Shown: piece after piece, positions 1 through 9,011 of the stretch | How positions within the stretch are numbered: position 1 is the stretch's first letter | How the letters are laid out: each line of letters begins with the position of its first letter | Assembly: GCA_035530375.1 (NCBI GenBank) | Contig: DATKUY010000021.1 | Span: 1-64,000 of the forward strand | Direction of reading: 5' to 3' | Source of the DNA: Sulfuricella sp035530375 | GTDB taxonomy: Bacteria; Pseudomonadota; Gammaproteobacteria; Burkholderiales; Sulfuricellaceae | Length of the DNA: 64,000 bases | Program-made: the position numbers and the translations under genes | Notes under the pieces: model-generated | What the model saw: only the letters and a program-made list of their open reading frames with translations | Told to the model about the DNA's origin: nothing | The model's database searches: none

Positions 1-65
1 TGGCACAAAGCCGTCGTTTAGTTTGCCCATTCTCATAGCAACAGGTATCGAATTTCAGAGCACTG

Positions 66-1196
66 CTAGTGCAGCTTAATCTCCGTCCACATCCTTGACA
101 GCACCCGCCGGTGGTTGCGGTCGATATCCTTCAGCATTTCCAGCCTGGCCAACTGCTCACGGCCGGGGAAGATTGCGGCGTTGCCGGCAATTTCCGGCCT
201 GATGTAGGGCATGGCGGCGAGGTTGGGATTGCCGGAACCGATCAGGTTGGTGAGTTCGGCGGAATTTTTGCCGTCGAGCATGAAGTTGATGAAGCGATGG
301 GCGAGGTCGGGGCGCGGACCGCTTTTGTGCAGCACCATGCTGTCGAGCGCCAGAATCGCGCCTTCCTTCGGCGCGGAATAGCCGATGGTGAAAGGGCGAC
401 CGGCTCTTTTCGCGTCCTGCGCGGCCTGGAACATGTCGCTGGAATAGCCGTGGGCGAGCCAGATGTTGCCGACGGTCAGTTCCTTGATGTAGCTGGAGGC
501 GTTGAACGCGGCCCAGTAAGGCTTGGCGCGGATGATCAGGTCGCGCGCCTGGCGCCATTTGGCCTCGTCGGTGTCGTTGGCGGAGTAGCCGAGGTATTTC
601 ATCGCTGCGGCCATCAGCTCGCGCTGCGAATCCAGCACGGTCACCCGCCCTTTCATTTTCGCCAGGTATTTCGGCTCGAAAATCGCCGCCCAAGTGTCGG
701 TGGGAACGCCGAGCGCCCGCATTTTCTCGACGTTGTAGCCGATCAGGGTGAGGGTATAGGCGTAGGGTACGGAATAGCGGTTGCCTGGGTCGAAAGCGGT
801 ATTGAGGTAGGCCGGGTTGAGGTTCTTGAAATTCGGCAACTGCCTCTTGTCGATCGGACGCAGCGCGCCCTGGCGAATCAGCGCATCGACCGCGTTGCCG
901 GTCGGCACCAGAATGTCATAGCCGCTCGCCCCCGCCGCCAGCTTGGCGAGCATTTCCTCATTGTCGGAATAGTAGTCCTGCACCACCGTGCAGTGACATT
1001 CCGCTTCGAACCGCGCTACTGTCTGCGCCGAGATGTAGTTGTTCCAGTTGTAGAGGTGGAGGACGTCGGCGGCGAACGCGATCTGGGAAAACCAGAAGAT
1101 TAAAAGCGATTTACCGCAAAGGACGCAAAGGTTCGCAAGGGAAACCCTGAATTTTTGTTTTTCCTTTGCGTCCTTTGCGGTGAAAAAGCCGTTCAT
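66..1196 (-). CDS. potD: Polyamine-type ABC transporter periplasmic binding protein (PotD/PotF family)
   Basis: Periplasmic receptor that would hand spermidine, putrescine or a related cation to the PotABC permease. The mature part opens with ADVLHLYNWNNYIS, the typical first strand of PotD/PotF, and later carries the family's VPYAYTLTLIGYN and SSDMFQAA-type stretches; the length (376 aa) is slightly long for the family. It is the last gene of the operon and its ATG overlaps the potC stop. The N-terminus is odd: a charged segment of about 25 residues, encoded by a palindromic repeat (1111-1183), sits between the initiator Met and the hydrophobic LLIFWFSQIAFA stretch that should be the signal-peptide core. 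The exact ligand cannot be read from the sequence. Confidence 0.88.
   Translation of the reverse strand: MNGFFTAKDAKEKQKFRVSLANLCVLCGKSLLIFWFSQIAFAADVLHLYNWNNYISAQTVARFEAECHCTVVQDYYSDNEEMLAKLAAGASGYDILVPTGNAVDALIRQGALRPIDKRQLPNFKNLNPAYLNTAFDPGNRYSVPYAYTLTLIGYNVEKMRALGVPTDTWAAIFEPKYLAKMKGRVTVLDSQRELMAAAMKYLGYSANDTDEAKWRQARDLIIRAKPYWAAFNASSYIKELTVGNIWLAHGYSSDMFQAAQDAKRAGRPFTIGYSAPKEGAILALDSMVLHKSGPRPDLAHRFINFMLDGKNSAELTNLIGSGNPNLAAMPYIRPEIAGNAAIFPGREQLARLEMLKDIDRNHRRVLSRMWTEIKLH
1111..1184. repeat. Palindromic repeat (type A) inside potD
   Basis: Two arms of about 21 bp, at 1111-1131 and 1163-1183, are inverted copies of one another with a single mismatch (core CCGCAAAGGACGCAAAGG). The same motif occurs upstream of ilvD at 36173-36254, and a related CCGCAGAGG form occurs at 24241-24296 and 49579-49641. 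This copy is read in frame as part of the PotD leader, roughly residues 5-29. Confidence 0.85.
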
Positions 1197-1966
1197 GCTT
1201 TCCCCTTGAGCACTTCCGGCGCGATGCGCGATGCGGCCACGATCAGCCCCAGGGTGACCAGCATCAGCAGGGTGGAGACGGCGTTGACCTCGGGTGTGAC
1301 GGCAATCTTGATCATCGAGTAGATCTGCAGCGGCAGGGTGGCGACACCGACACCGGCGGTGAAGAAGGTGATGACGAAATCATCGATGGAGAGGGTGAAA
1401 GCCATCAGCGCGCCGGCGATGACGCCCGGCATGATCAGCGGCAGTGTGACCAGGCGGAAGGTCTGCCAGGGCGTTGCGCCAAGATCGCGCGCCGCCTCGA
1501 AGATGCTTTCGTCCATGCCGGCCAGGCGGACGCGCACGACAATGGCGACGAAACCGATGCAGAAGGTGATGTGGGCGATCATCACCGAAAACAGGCCGAG
1601 GGTGAGGTTGAGCACCTGAATGAAAAACAGCAGCAGGGAAACGCCGAGCAGGATCTCTGGCATGGCCACCGGGGTAAGAACCAGGAACAGCAGAAATTTC
1701 ATTTTATAACGGTGGAGCGCGATACCGGCCATGGTGCCGAGCACCGTTGCCACGCCGCTGGCGGTGCAGGCGATCAGCAGCGAATTGACCGCGGCGCGCA
1801 GCATCTGCTCGTCGTCGAGCAGCACCCGGTACCAGTGCAGGGTGAAGCCGACCCATTCGGCGTTGAGGCGGGAATCGTTGAAGGAATAGGCGACCACGAT
1901 CACCAGCGGCAGGTAGAGAAAGGCATAGACCAATGCCGATGCAGTCCATAACCAGCGCTTACGCAT
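1193..1966 (-). CDS. potC: Polyamine-type ABC transporter inner-membrane permease PotC
   Basis: One of two membrane subunits of the importer. It has about six hydrophobic helices, beginning with WTASALVYAFLYLPLVIVVAYSFN. The EAA loop that docks on the ATPase is visible as FEAARDLGATPWQTFRLVTLP near residues 156-176. At 257 aa it matches the PotC/PotI family length. It overlaps potB upstream by 8 bp and potD downstream by 4 bp, indicating translational coupling. Confidence 0.93.
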   Translation of the reverse strand: MRKRWLWTASALVYAFLYLPLVIVVAYSFNDSRLNAEWVGFTLHWYRVLLDDEQMLRAAVNSLLIACTASGVATVLGTMAGIALHRYKMKFLLFLVLTPVAMPEILLGVSLLLFFIQVLNLTLGLFSVMIAHITFCIGFVAIVVRVRLAGMDESIFEAARDLGATPWQTFRLVTLPLIMPGVIAGALMAFTLSIDDFVITFFTAGVGVATLPLQIYSMIKIAVTPEVNAVSTLLMLVTLGLIVAASRIAPEVLKGKA

Positions 1967-2840
1967 GGCGCACCCCCTGCCGTGAAAACCACGCCGCCAG
2001 CCCGGCGCAGGCCAGCACCACCAGCGTGAGCAGAATCGACAGCGTGCTGCCGAACGGCCAGTCGCGGGTGCCGAGGAACTGGTCCTTGATCAGATTGCCG
2101 ATCAGGATGTCGCCGGTGCCGCCGAGAATTTCCGGGATCGCGAACATGCCGAGCACCGGGATGAACACCAGCGCCGCGCCGGAGTACACGCCGGGCAGGG
2201 AAAGCGGCCAGGTCACGCGCCAGAAACGCTGCCAGGCGCTGGCGCCGAGATCCTGGGCGGCGTCGAGCAGCGCCGGGTCGTGTTTTTCCAGGTTGGCATA
2301 AAGCGGCAGCAGCATGAACGGCAGGTGAACGTAGACCATGCCGACCAGCACGGCAAAAGACGAAAACAGCAGCGTCACCGGCGCGAAGCCGCACCAGCCG
2401 AGCACCCCGTTGATCGCCCGCGAAAAAGCCGACTGCGGCCCGAGGATGATCATCCAGGCATAGGTGCGGATGAGGAAATTGCTGGCAAACGGCAGTACCA
2501 CCAACAGCACCAGCAGGTCGCGGAATTTCTTGTTGCCGCGCGCGATCAGCAGCGCCACCGGATAGGCCAAGCCCAGGCAGATCAGCGTGGTGGCCAGCGC
2601 CATGCCGAACGACTTGATGAAGACCCGTGCGTAGATGAAATCGCTGAAAAAGAAACGGTAGGTTTCCAGCGTCAGGTTGGCCTTTCCGTCGACAATCAGC
2701 GGCGCCAGGCCGCCATACTCACCGGGAAAACGGAATGAGGCCACGATCACGATCAGGCTGGGGGCGACGAAGAACACCAGCAGGAACAGAAAAGGCGGCC
2801 CGCCGGTCAGCCATTTCAGCAAACGATCGCGCTTACTCAT
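1959..2840 (-). CDS. potB: Polyamine-type ABC transporter inner-membrane permease PotB
   Basis: Second membrane subunit of the importer, 293 aa. It has six predicted helices (for example FLFLLVFFVAPSLIVIVASF near the N-terminus) and an EAA loop LLDAAQDLGASAWQRFWRVTWP in the second half. The order potA-potB-potC-potD with 4-8 bp overlaps is the classical polyamine transporter arrangement. It overlaps potA by 8 bp. Confidence 0.93.
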   Translation of the reverse strand: MSKRDRLLKWLTGGPPFLFLLVFFVAPSLIVIVASFRFPGEYGGLAPLIVDGKANLTLETYRFFFSDFIYARVFIKSFGMALATTLICLGLAYPVALLIARGNKKFRDLLVLLVVLPFASNFLIRTYAWMIILGPQSAFSRAINGVLGWCGFAPVTLLFSSFAVLVGMVYVHLPFMLLPLYANLEKHDPALLDAAQDLGASAWQRFWRVTWPLSLPGVYSGAALVFIPVLGMFAIPEILGGTGDILIGNLIKDQFLGTRDWPFGSTLSILLTLVVLACAGLAAWFSRQGVRHA

Positions 2841-3915
2841 TCAGGAATCTCCCCGCATCATGCCGCCATGCCAGCGTGACGGCATCACCGACTTGAAAGA
2901 ACATCGTCCGACCCGGCTCGAAATTCGCCATCAGTGCCTCGATCAGGGTGCCATTTTCCAGTTCCACTTTATAGGTGGTGACGTCGCCGATATACAGGAA
3001 GTCTCTCACCTTGCCGGAAAAACGGTTCTTCAGCTCGATGTCGTGATGCCGGGCGATGCGCACCTGCTCGGGGCGAATGGCGAACCAGCCCTGCTCGCCG
3101 GCTTTTGCCCCGGAACGCGGCGGCGCGGTGAATTCGCCGATCCCTGCTGCGGCGAGCCGGAGATAGCTCGCCGCCGCTTCCTTCACTTCCACCTCGAACA
3201 GGTTGATGTTGCCGATGAAGTCGGCGACGAAGCGGTTGCGGGGGAACCCGTAGAGCTTCGACGGTTCATCCAGTTGTTCGATGCGCCCCTCGCGCATCAC
3301 CGCGATGCGATGCGACAGGGCCAGCGCTTCGTCCTGGGCATGGGTGACGAAAATGAAGGAAATACCGACGTTTTTCTGCAGGTTGATCAGTTCGATCTGC
3401 ATTTTCTCGCGCAGCTTGGCATCGAGCGCGCCGAGCGCCTCGTCCAGCAGCAGCAGGCGTGGCCGGTTGATCAGGCCGCGCGCCAGCGCCACGCGCTGCT
3501 TCTGGCCACCGGAAATCTCGTGGGGATAGTGGTCGGCTTTGTCTTCCAGACGCACCTCGGCCAGGGACTGCTTCACCCGGATCTTGATGGTCTGAGCATC
3601 CGTGCCCGCCATCTTAAGAGGGAAGGCGATGTTCTCCGCCACCGTCATGTGCGGGAACAGGGCGTAGCTCTGGAACACGGTATGAACCGGCCGTTTTTCC
3701 GCCGGGATGTCGGCGAGATCGATGCCGTCGAGCAGGATCTGGCCGGCGTCGGGCGACTCGAAGCCGGCGATCATGCGCAGCAGGGTGGTTTTGCCGCAGC
3801 CCGAGGGGCCGAGCAGCGTAAAAAATTCGCCCGCCTCGACGCTGAAGCTGACGTCCTCCACCGCAGCGAGCGCACCGTAGCGGCGGATGACGTTGCGGAT
3901 TTCCAGGAGCGCCAT
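2833..3915 (-). CDS. potA: Polyamine-type ABC transporter ATP-binding protein PotA
   Basis: Cytoplasmic ATPase that powers the importer. Walker A GPSGCGKTT lies at residues 36-44, the signature ISGGQKQR at about 134-141 and Walker B LLLLDEAL at about 154-161. A C-terminal TOBE-like domain (about 285-355) contains FAIRPEQVRI, as in PotA/FbpC-type ATPases. At 360 aa it has the usual length. It is the first of the four transporter genes, only 27 bp after the symporter gene, so the five genes probably form one transcript. Confidence 0.95.
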   Translation of the reverse strand: MALLEIRNVIRRYGALAAVEDVSFSVEAGEFFTLLGPSGCGKTTLLRMIAGFESPDAGQILLDGIDLADIPAEKRPVHTVFQSYALFPHMTVAENIAFPLKMAGTDAQTIKIRVKQSLAEVRLEDKADHYPHEISGGQKQRVALARGLINRPRLLLLDEALGALDAKLREKMQIELINLQKNVGISFIFVTHAQDEALALSHRIAVMREGRIEQLDEPSKLYGFPRNRFVADFIGNINLFEVEVKEAAASYLRLAAAGIGEFTAPPRSGAKAGEQGWFAIRPEQVRIARHHDIELKNRFSGKVRDFLYIGDVTTYKVELENGTLIEALMANFEPGRTMFFQVGDAVTLAWRHDAGRFLNE

Positions 3916-3942
3916 CGTTTAATGCCCCCCTCGGGGAAATGG

Positions 3943-5457
3943 TCAGTGCTCGCTATGCGCCGGCGGGTGATGGTGCGGCGGCTCCGCCACATGCTCGGTC
4001 TGCGCTGCCGCATGGTGGTGCAAGACGGCGTGGGCGGGTTCGAGCGGGGTCGGCCGACCGATGATGTGCGGCGTCAGCGAGCCGATCACCATGCCGGCAC
4101 CGCTCATCAACAGGCCGACCAGTTGCGCCGGCCAGACGGTGTCGGGCTGGAAGAACTCGAGCAGCAACCACGAAGCCAAGCCGAACGCGATGGAAAACAG
4201 CGCGCCCTGAGTATTGGCACGTTTCCAGTATAGACCAGCAACGAGCGGGATGAAGGCGGCCACCAGCGTGACCTTGTAGGCATTCTCCACCATGGCGTAG
4301 ATGCTGGCCCTGGAGTTGAGGGCGAACAGGGTGACGATGGCGGCAAAACACACCACCACGATGCGGATCATCAGCAGGAAGCGGCGGTCGGACATCTCAT
4401 TGAACATCCCCTTCAGCACGTTTTCGGTGAAGGTGACGGAGGGCGCCAGCAGCGTGCCGCTGGCCGTGCTCATGATGGCGGAAAGCAGCGCGCCGAAGAA
4501 CATCACCTGGGCGAACAGCGGGGTGTGGTTGAGGATCAGGGTGGGCAGGATATGCTGCGGGTCGGTGTCGATCAGATTCTTCACCATCGCGGGGTCCACC
4601 AGGGTCGCCGAGTAGGCCAGGAACATGGGAATGAAGGCGAACACGAAATACAGGCTGCCCCCGCCCACCGCGCCGCGCACGGCGGTGTCTTCGCTGCGGG
4701 CAGACATGACGCGCTGGAACACGTCCTGCTGGGGAATGGAGCCGAACATCATGGTCACCCAGGCGCCAATGAAGGCCAGCACGTCGCGCGCGTCGAGCCT
4801 GGGCCAGAACTCGAACTTGCCGGCGGCGGCCGCATGCTTCACCACCGTGCCCACGCCGCCGGTAAGGCCGGAGATCACATAGCCGATATAGAGCATGCCG
4901 AGGACGATCAGGATCATCTGGAAAAAATCGGTGAAGGCGACCGACCACATGCCGCCGAACAGCGTATAGACCAGCACGATGGCCGCGCCGATGAGCATGC
5001 CTTCGGTGGGAGAGATCGCACCCTGGCTCAGGATGGAGAAGACCAGCCCGAGCGCGGTGATCTGGGCGGAAACCCAACCCAGGTAGGAAATCACGATGCA
5101 CAGGCTGGTCAGCACTTCCACCGTGCGGTTGTAGCGCGCCCGGTAGTAGTCGCCGATGGTGAGCAGGTTCATGCGGTAGAGCTTGCGGGCGAAGAACAGG
5201 CCCACCAGGATCAGGCACAGGCTGGAGCCGAACGGATCGGACACGACCCCGCCCAGGCCCTCCTGCAGGAAAGTGGAGGAGATGCCCAGCACCGTTTCGG
5301 AACCGAACCAGGTGGCGAACACCGTGGCGGTGACGATGTACAACGGCAGGCTGCGGCCCGCGACGGCATAATCCCTGGTGTTGTGGACGCGGGTGGCGGC
5401 ATACAGGCCGATGCCGATCGACACCATCAAATAGAGAACGACGAACCAGATCAACAT
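3943..5457 (-). CDS. Sodium:solute symporter family protein with His-rich C-terminal tail
   Basis: Inner-membrane secondary transporter of the SSS family (proline/pantothenate/acetate symporter type), 504 aa with about 13 hydrophobic segments. Family hallmarks include YAVAGRSLPLYIVTATVFATWFGSETVLGIS near residues 30-60, followed by GIGDYYRAR-like and GGMWSVAFTDFFQM segments. The substrate is unknown. The last 40 or so residues are cytoplasmic or periplasmic and unusually rich in histidine (HHHAAAQ, PPHHHPPAHSEH), which suggests metal binding but is not diagnostic. It stands immediately upstream of potABCD on the same strand, so it may handle a related amine or amino acid. Confidence 0.88.
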   Translation of the reverse strand: MLIWFVVLYLMVSIGIGLYAATRVHNTRDYAVAGRSLPLYIVTATVFATWFGSETVLGISSTFLQEGLGGVVSDPFGSSLCLILVGLFFARKLYRMNLLTIGDYYRARYNRTVEVLTSLCIVISYLGWVSAQITALGLVFSILSQGAISPTEGMLIGAAIVLVYTLFGGMWSVAFTDFFQMILIVLGMLYIGYVISGLTGGVGTVVKHAAAAGKFEFWPRLDARDVLAFIGAWVTMMFGSIPQQDVFQRVMSARSEDTAVRGAVGGGSLYFVFAFIPMFLAYSATLVDPAMVKNLIDTDPQHILPTLILNHTPLFAQVMFFGALLSAIMSTASGTLLAPSVTFTENVLKGMFNEMSDRRFLLMIRIVVVCFAAIVTLFALNSRASIYAMVENAYKVTLVAAFIPLVAGLYWKRANTQGALFSIAFGLASWLLLEFFQPDTVWPAQLVGLLMSGAGMVIGSLTPHIIGRPTPLEPAHAVLHHHAAAQTEHVAEPPHHHPPAHSEH

Positions 5458-5541
5458 GAATGAATGCCAGCCGGTTGGTTAAATTGGGAAATTATACCTA
5501 AACGAACAAAAAATTCGGCCATTTTTTAGCTCGGTTTGAGC

Positions 5542-5561
5542 CTGGCGGGGCGTCCCGCCAG
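5542..5561. repeat. Perfect hairpin upstream of the diguanylate cyclase gene
   Basis: An 8-bp stem CTGGCGGG/CCCGCCAG with a 4-nt loop lies in the divergent region between the symporter gene and the GGDEF gene. No T-run follows on either strand, so it is not a canonical terminator. It could be an operator or a leader structure. Confidence 0.5.
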
Positions 5562-5600
5562 ACATGGATTTCCCGATATTTTCAGGTGTATTATGACCAA

Positions 5601-7730
5601 ATGTCGGAAACATTGTTCCCTCCTTCTACGATCAAAACCGCGGTGTTTTATCGTGCCGCTGTGCGGGAATTTGTTTTAATCTTTTCGGCGGGCGCGCTGC
5701 TGATCGTTGCGGTAGCGCTGGGCGCCATCCGGCTCGACAACCAAGCCCAAACCGCAAGGATTGAAGCGCGCGACGCGATGCAGGTCGAACTGGCGAGCAA
5801 GCTGATCGGGCATGATTTCGAGACGGTCACATCCGATCTCCGAATGTTGAGCAAGATGCCGGATACGCTCGCTTTCATCAATAGCGGGAAGAACTCCGAT
5901 CGAGGCCGGCTGGCCGAGCTCTTCCGGGTTTTCGCGAGCGAGAGCAAACTTTACGACCAGGTGCGCTTTGTCGACGCCAGGGGCATGGAGGCGGTGCGGA
6001 TCAACTACGGCAATCATTCGGCAGTGATCGTGCCGGATGACCGGCTACAGGACAAATCAGGACGGTATTTCTTTCGCGATGCGTTCAAGCTTGCGGCGGG
6101 TCAGATTTATGTTTCGCCCCTGGACTTGAATGTCGAACGCAACCAGCTTGAATTGCCGTACAAGCCGATGATCCGCTTCGGCGCCCCGGTTTTTGACAGG
6201 AACGGGCAGAAGAAAGGAGTCGTCCTGCTCAATTATTTCGGCAGCGTGCTGCTGAACAATTTCAAGACCGTTTTCACCGGCAGCGGGCAGCGTGCGATGC
6301 TGCTGAACCGGGAAGGATACTGGTTGAGCAGCCCGGATCCCGGTGACGAGTGGGGCTTCATGCTGGGCAGGCAGCGGACCTTCGGCAAAGACCTGCCGGA
6401 AGAATGGAAGAGGATTTTGACCGCCGACCATGGCAGCATCCGAACCTCGAACGGGGTCTTCACCTTTGCGACCGTCTATCCGCTGCTGTCGGGCCAGTCC
6501 TCGGCCACCGGCTCTCCGCTGCCGGCAGAGCCGAGCGCGCGCGCCCTGAACCAGAACGAATACTACTGGAAGATCGTGTCGTACCGTTCGCCCGCTTCTT
6601 CCCCATTTTGGGGGCTGGGTGGTCATCCGGTTGTCCAGGCAATCCTGCCCGGCAGTTTGCTGCTGTGGGCGCTGCTCAGCGGATATATTGCGGTTTTCCG
6701 GGCAGGCCGCAAGCGCTGGCAGGCAACGCTGGCTGAAAGCGAAAATCGCCTGCGCGAGATCAGCGTGACCCTTGCCGAAGGCGTTTACGTGATCGATGAA
6801 AGCGGGCGAATCGTCTTCACCAACCCGGCGGCACAAAGAGAGCTTGGATATTCCGAGGCCGAACTGCTCGGCCAGAATGCGCACGAGCTGTTCCACTACC
6901 AGTGGCCGGATGGAACCCCCTACCCGGAGGAGGCGTGCGAGATAGGCCGGGTGGCGCTTTCCGGCCAAATCTATCGAGCTGCGGAAGAAACCTTCTGGAG
7001 CAAGAAAGGCGTCTTGCTGCCGGTTGCAGTCAGTTCTTCTCCGATCATGCGGGATGGCCGGGTTGCCGGATCGGTCGTGGCTTTCCACGATATTACCGGG
7101 CGTAAACTGGCTCAGCAAATGCTCGAGCAGGCGATGTCCGAGCTCGAGCATTCCAGCCAGGAAACCGAGCGCATCAATGCCCAGCTCAGGGCGGCCAATT
7201 CCGAACTGGAGCGCATCTCCCAGTCGGACGGGCTGACCGGCGTGGCCAACCGCCGCCACCTCGACGCCTATCTTGAAAAGGAATGGCGCAGTGCGGCCCG
7301 TGCCGGTCGGCCGTTGTCGCTCGTCATGATCGATATCGACCATTTCAAGGCATACAACGACCACTACGGCCATCAGGGCGGCGACGATTGCCTGAAGGAG
7401 GTGGCCGGAGCCTTGAGCTTTGCGCTGGGCCGTCCGCATGACCTGCTGGCGCGCTATGGCGGTGAGGAATTTGCGGTGGTGCTGCCCGATACCCCGCTGG
7501 AAGGCGCCCTGCATATTGCCGAAAGCCTGCGGAGTACGGTGGAGGATTTGCATATTCTCCACGCGGAATCAGCCACCTCCAAATATGTGACCGTGAGCCT
7601 GGGGGTGGCGGCGATGATTCCCGATGTGCGGGAAGCCATTCCGGCGGTGCTGGTTGCCGCGGCTGACCATGCGCTCTACCGAGCCAAGGCACAGGGAAGA
7701 AACCGTGTATGCAACGGTGGCGTGGAGTAA
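5601..7730 (+). CDS. Membrane diguanylate cyclase with Cache sensor, PAS and GGDEF domains
   Basis: Makes cyclic di-GMP in response to an external signal. Domain order: a first transmembrane helix (about residues 20-42), a periplasmic Cache-like sensor of some 300 residues, a second helix (ILPGSLLLWALLSGYIAVF), a PAS domain starting near ISVTLAEGVYVIDESGRIVF, a short coiled coil, and a GGDEF domain starting DGLTGVANRRHLD. The active site is GGEEF, and an RxxD inhibitory site (RPHD) precedes it by five residues, so product inhibition is expected. No EAL domain. I chose ATG 5601 because AGGTG lies upstream; an in-frame GTG at 5586 is an alternative with no ribosome-binding site. Confidence 0.92.
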   Translation: MSETLFPPSTIKTAVFYRAAVREFVLIFSAGALLIVAVALGAIRLDNQAQTARIEARDAMQVELASKLIGHDFETVTSDLRMLSKMPDTLAFINSGKNSDRGRLAELFRVFASESKLYDQVRFVDARGMEAVRINYGNHSAVIVPDDRLQDKSGRYFFRDAFKLAAGQIYVSPLDLNVERNQLELPYKPMIRFGAPVFDRNGQKKGVVLLNYFGSVLLNNFKTVFTGSGQRAMLLNREGYWLSSPDPGDEWGFMLGRQRTFGKDLPEEWKRILTADHGSIRTSNGVFTFATVYPLLSGQSSATGSPLPAEPSARALNQNEYYWKIVSYRSPASSPFWGLGGHPVVQAILPGSLLLWALLSGYIAVFRAGRKRWQATLAESENRLREISVTLAEGVYVIDESGRIVFTNPAAQRELGYSEAELLGQNAHELFHYQWPDGTPYPEEACEIGRVALSGQIYRAAEETFWSKKGVLLPVAVSSSPIMRDGRVAGSVVAFHDITGRKLAQQMLEQAMSELEHSSQETERINAQLRAANSELERISQSDGLTGVANRRHLDAYLEKEWRSAARAGRPLSLVMIDIDHFKAYNDHYGHQGGDDCLKEVAGALSFALGRPHDLLARYGGEEFAVVLPDTPLEGALHIAESLRSTVEDLHILHAESATSKYVTVSLGVAAMIPDVREAIPAVLVAAADHALYRAKAQGRNRVCNGGVE

Positions 7731-7812
7731 AAAGCGCCGATCCCGAATAAGCCGCGCCCTCTCGTTGCCGGCATTTTTGCCTCCCCATCGATTCTCCCCC
7801 GCCTGTAACGCC

Positions 7813-7835
7813 AATGCCATCCAGGAGATGGCATT
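7813..7835. repeat. Perfect hairpin between the GGDEF gene and the usp gene
   Basis: A 9-bp stem AATGCCATC/GATGGCATT encloses a 5-nt loop. There is no following T-run on the plus strand, so terminator function for the GGDEF gene is uncertain. It could serve as a transcript-end or stability structure. Confidence 0.45.
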
Positions 7836-7975
7836 AAGCCAACCATCTCCGTGCCATTCCTGGAGCAAGACGCAATTTTGGACTAGGCTGTAAACGTGAA
7901 TGCAAGTTGTCACCCATGTGACGGCGGGCGAGGCGCTAGAGCGCGTTAGCACGCCCTGGATGAAAGGAGGACCCC

Positions 7976-8416
7976 ATGCACCGGAATATCCTGGTCGCTG
8001 TTGATGGCAGCAAGATTTCTGATCTCGCCTTGCGCGAGGCGATCGACCTTGCCAAAGACCTTCACGGTACCTTGCATATCGTCCATGTGGTGGACGAAGT
8101 GATATTCAACTGGGATGGTGAGTTCGGGGGGATATTCGAGGTTCTTGAATCGTTTCGCGGAGCCGGTCAGAGGGTGCTGGAACAGGCTCAAATCCAGGCG
8201 CGCAATGCGGGGCTGGAGGCCGAGGGCAAACTGCTCGAAATCCAGACGGTCGGCCACCGGATTGCCGACCTGATCGTGGAAGAGGCGAAGAACTGGCCCG
8301 CTGACCTGATCGTGCTCGGCTCCCATGGCCGGCGCGGCCTGCATGATCTGCTGCTGGGCAGCGTGGCCGATGGTGTCATGCGCAGCGCCACCGTACCGGT
8401 GCTCCTGGTTCGCTGA
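7976..8416 (+). CDS. Universal stress protein (UspA family)
   Basis: Single-domain cytoplasmic Usp of 146 aa. It starts with the family strand NILVAVDGSKISDLALREAI, and the C-terminal ATP-binding loop GSHGRRGLHDLLLGSVADGV (G-x2-G-x9-G-S pattern) is intact, so it is probably an ATP-binding Usp. A very strong Shine-Dalgarno, AAAGGAGG, ends five bases before the ATG. It is followed 27 bp later by a DedA-family gene on the same strand. The role is presumably stress adaptation; no specific partner is visible. Confidence 0.93.
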   Translation: MHRNILVAVDGSKISDLALREAIDLAKDLHGTLHIVHVVDEVIFNWDGEFGGIFEVLESFRGAGQRVLEQAQIQARNAGLEAEGKLLEIQTVGHRIADLIVEEAKNWPADLIVLGSHGRRGLHDLLLGSVADGVMRSATVPVLLVR

Positions 8417-8443
8417 GCGCGGGCGACGAGACGGAAATTCGCC

Positions 8444-9004
8444 GTGCTGCTTGCCGATCTGATACGGGAGTACGGCTATTTTGCCGTGTTTCTGGGCACT
8501 TTCCTGGAAGGGGAAACCATCCTGGTGATGGCGGGTTTTGCCGCGCACAGGGGCTATTTGCAACTGCCCGGGGTGATCGCGGTTGCCGCCATCGGCGGCA
8601 CGCTGGGAGATCAGTTTTATTTTTACCTGGGCCGGCGCTACGGCCGCCAGATTCTTGCACGCATGCCGCAATTACGGCGGCGCGTGGCACGGGTGAAGGC
8701 CTTGCTGCGGTACTATCACCTGCCGCTCATTCTTTCCGTCCGCTTCATGTATGGCCTGCGTACCGTGGGGCCTTTCGCCTTTGGCGTGAGCCGTCTTGGC
8801 CGGTTGAGGTTTTTTGTGCTCAATCTGGCGGGCGCGCTGTTGTGGGCGCCGCTGGTAGGTGGAGCGGGCTACCTGTTCGGCAGCGTTCTGGCGTTTTTTC
8901 TGGCGGACCTGCGGCGCTACGAAGGGGCACTGCTGGCGCTGATGGCCGGGGTGGGGGCGGTTCTCTGGCTGCTTCGCCGCCGGTCGCAACGGCGTTCTTC
9001 ATGA
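8444..9004 (+). CDS. DedA family integral membrane protein
   Basis: Inner-membrane protein of 186 aa related to the DedA/SNARE-associated family, implicated in lipid-carrier recycling and envelope homeostasis. It has the characteristic FLGTFLEGETILVMAGF segment near residues 15-31, the GGTLGDQFYFYLGRRYG segment, and RFMYGLRTVGPFAFG (canonical members have FxPGxR; here Tyr-Gly replaces the proline-glycine). The start codon is GTG. Probably cotranscribed with the upstream usp gene. Substrate unknown. Confidence 0.87.
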   Translation: MLLADLIREYGYFAVFLGTFLEGETILVMAGFAAHRGYLQLPGVIAVAAIGGTLGDQFYFYLGRRYGRQILARMPQLRRRVARVKALLRYYHLPLILSVRFMYGLRTVGPFAFGVSRLGRLRFFVLNLAGALLWAPLVGGAGYLFGSVLAFFLADLRRYEGALLALMAGVGAVLWLLRRRSQRRSS

Positions 9005-9011
9005 GACGGCT

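Noticed and set aside
5542..5561. Hairpin as a terminator for the symporter or GGDEF gene
   Set aside because: It lies in a divergent promoter region, upstream of both genes, and lacks a T-run; kept only as a repeat.
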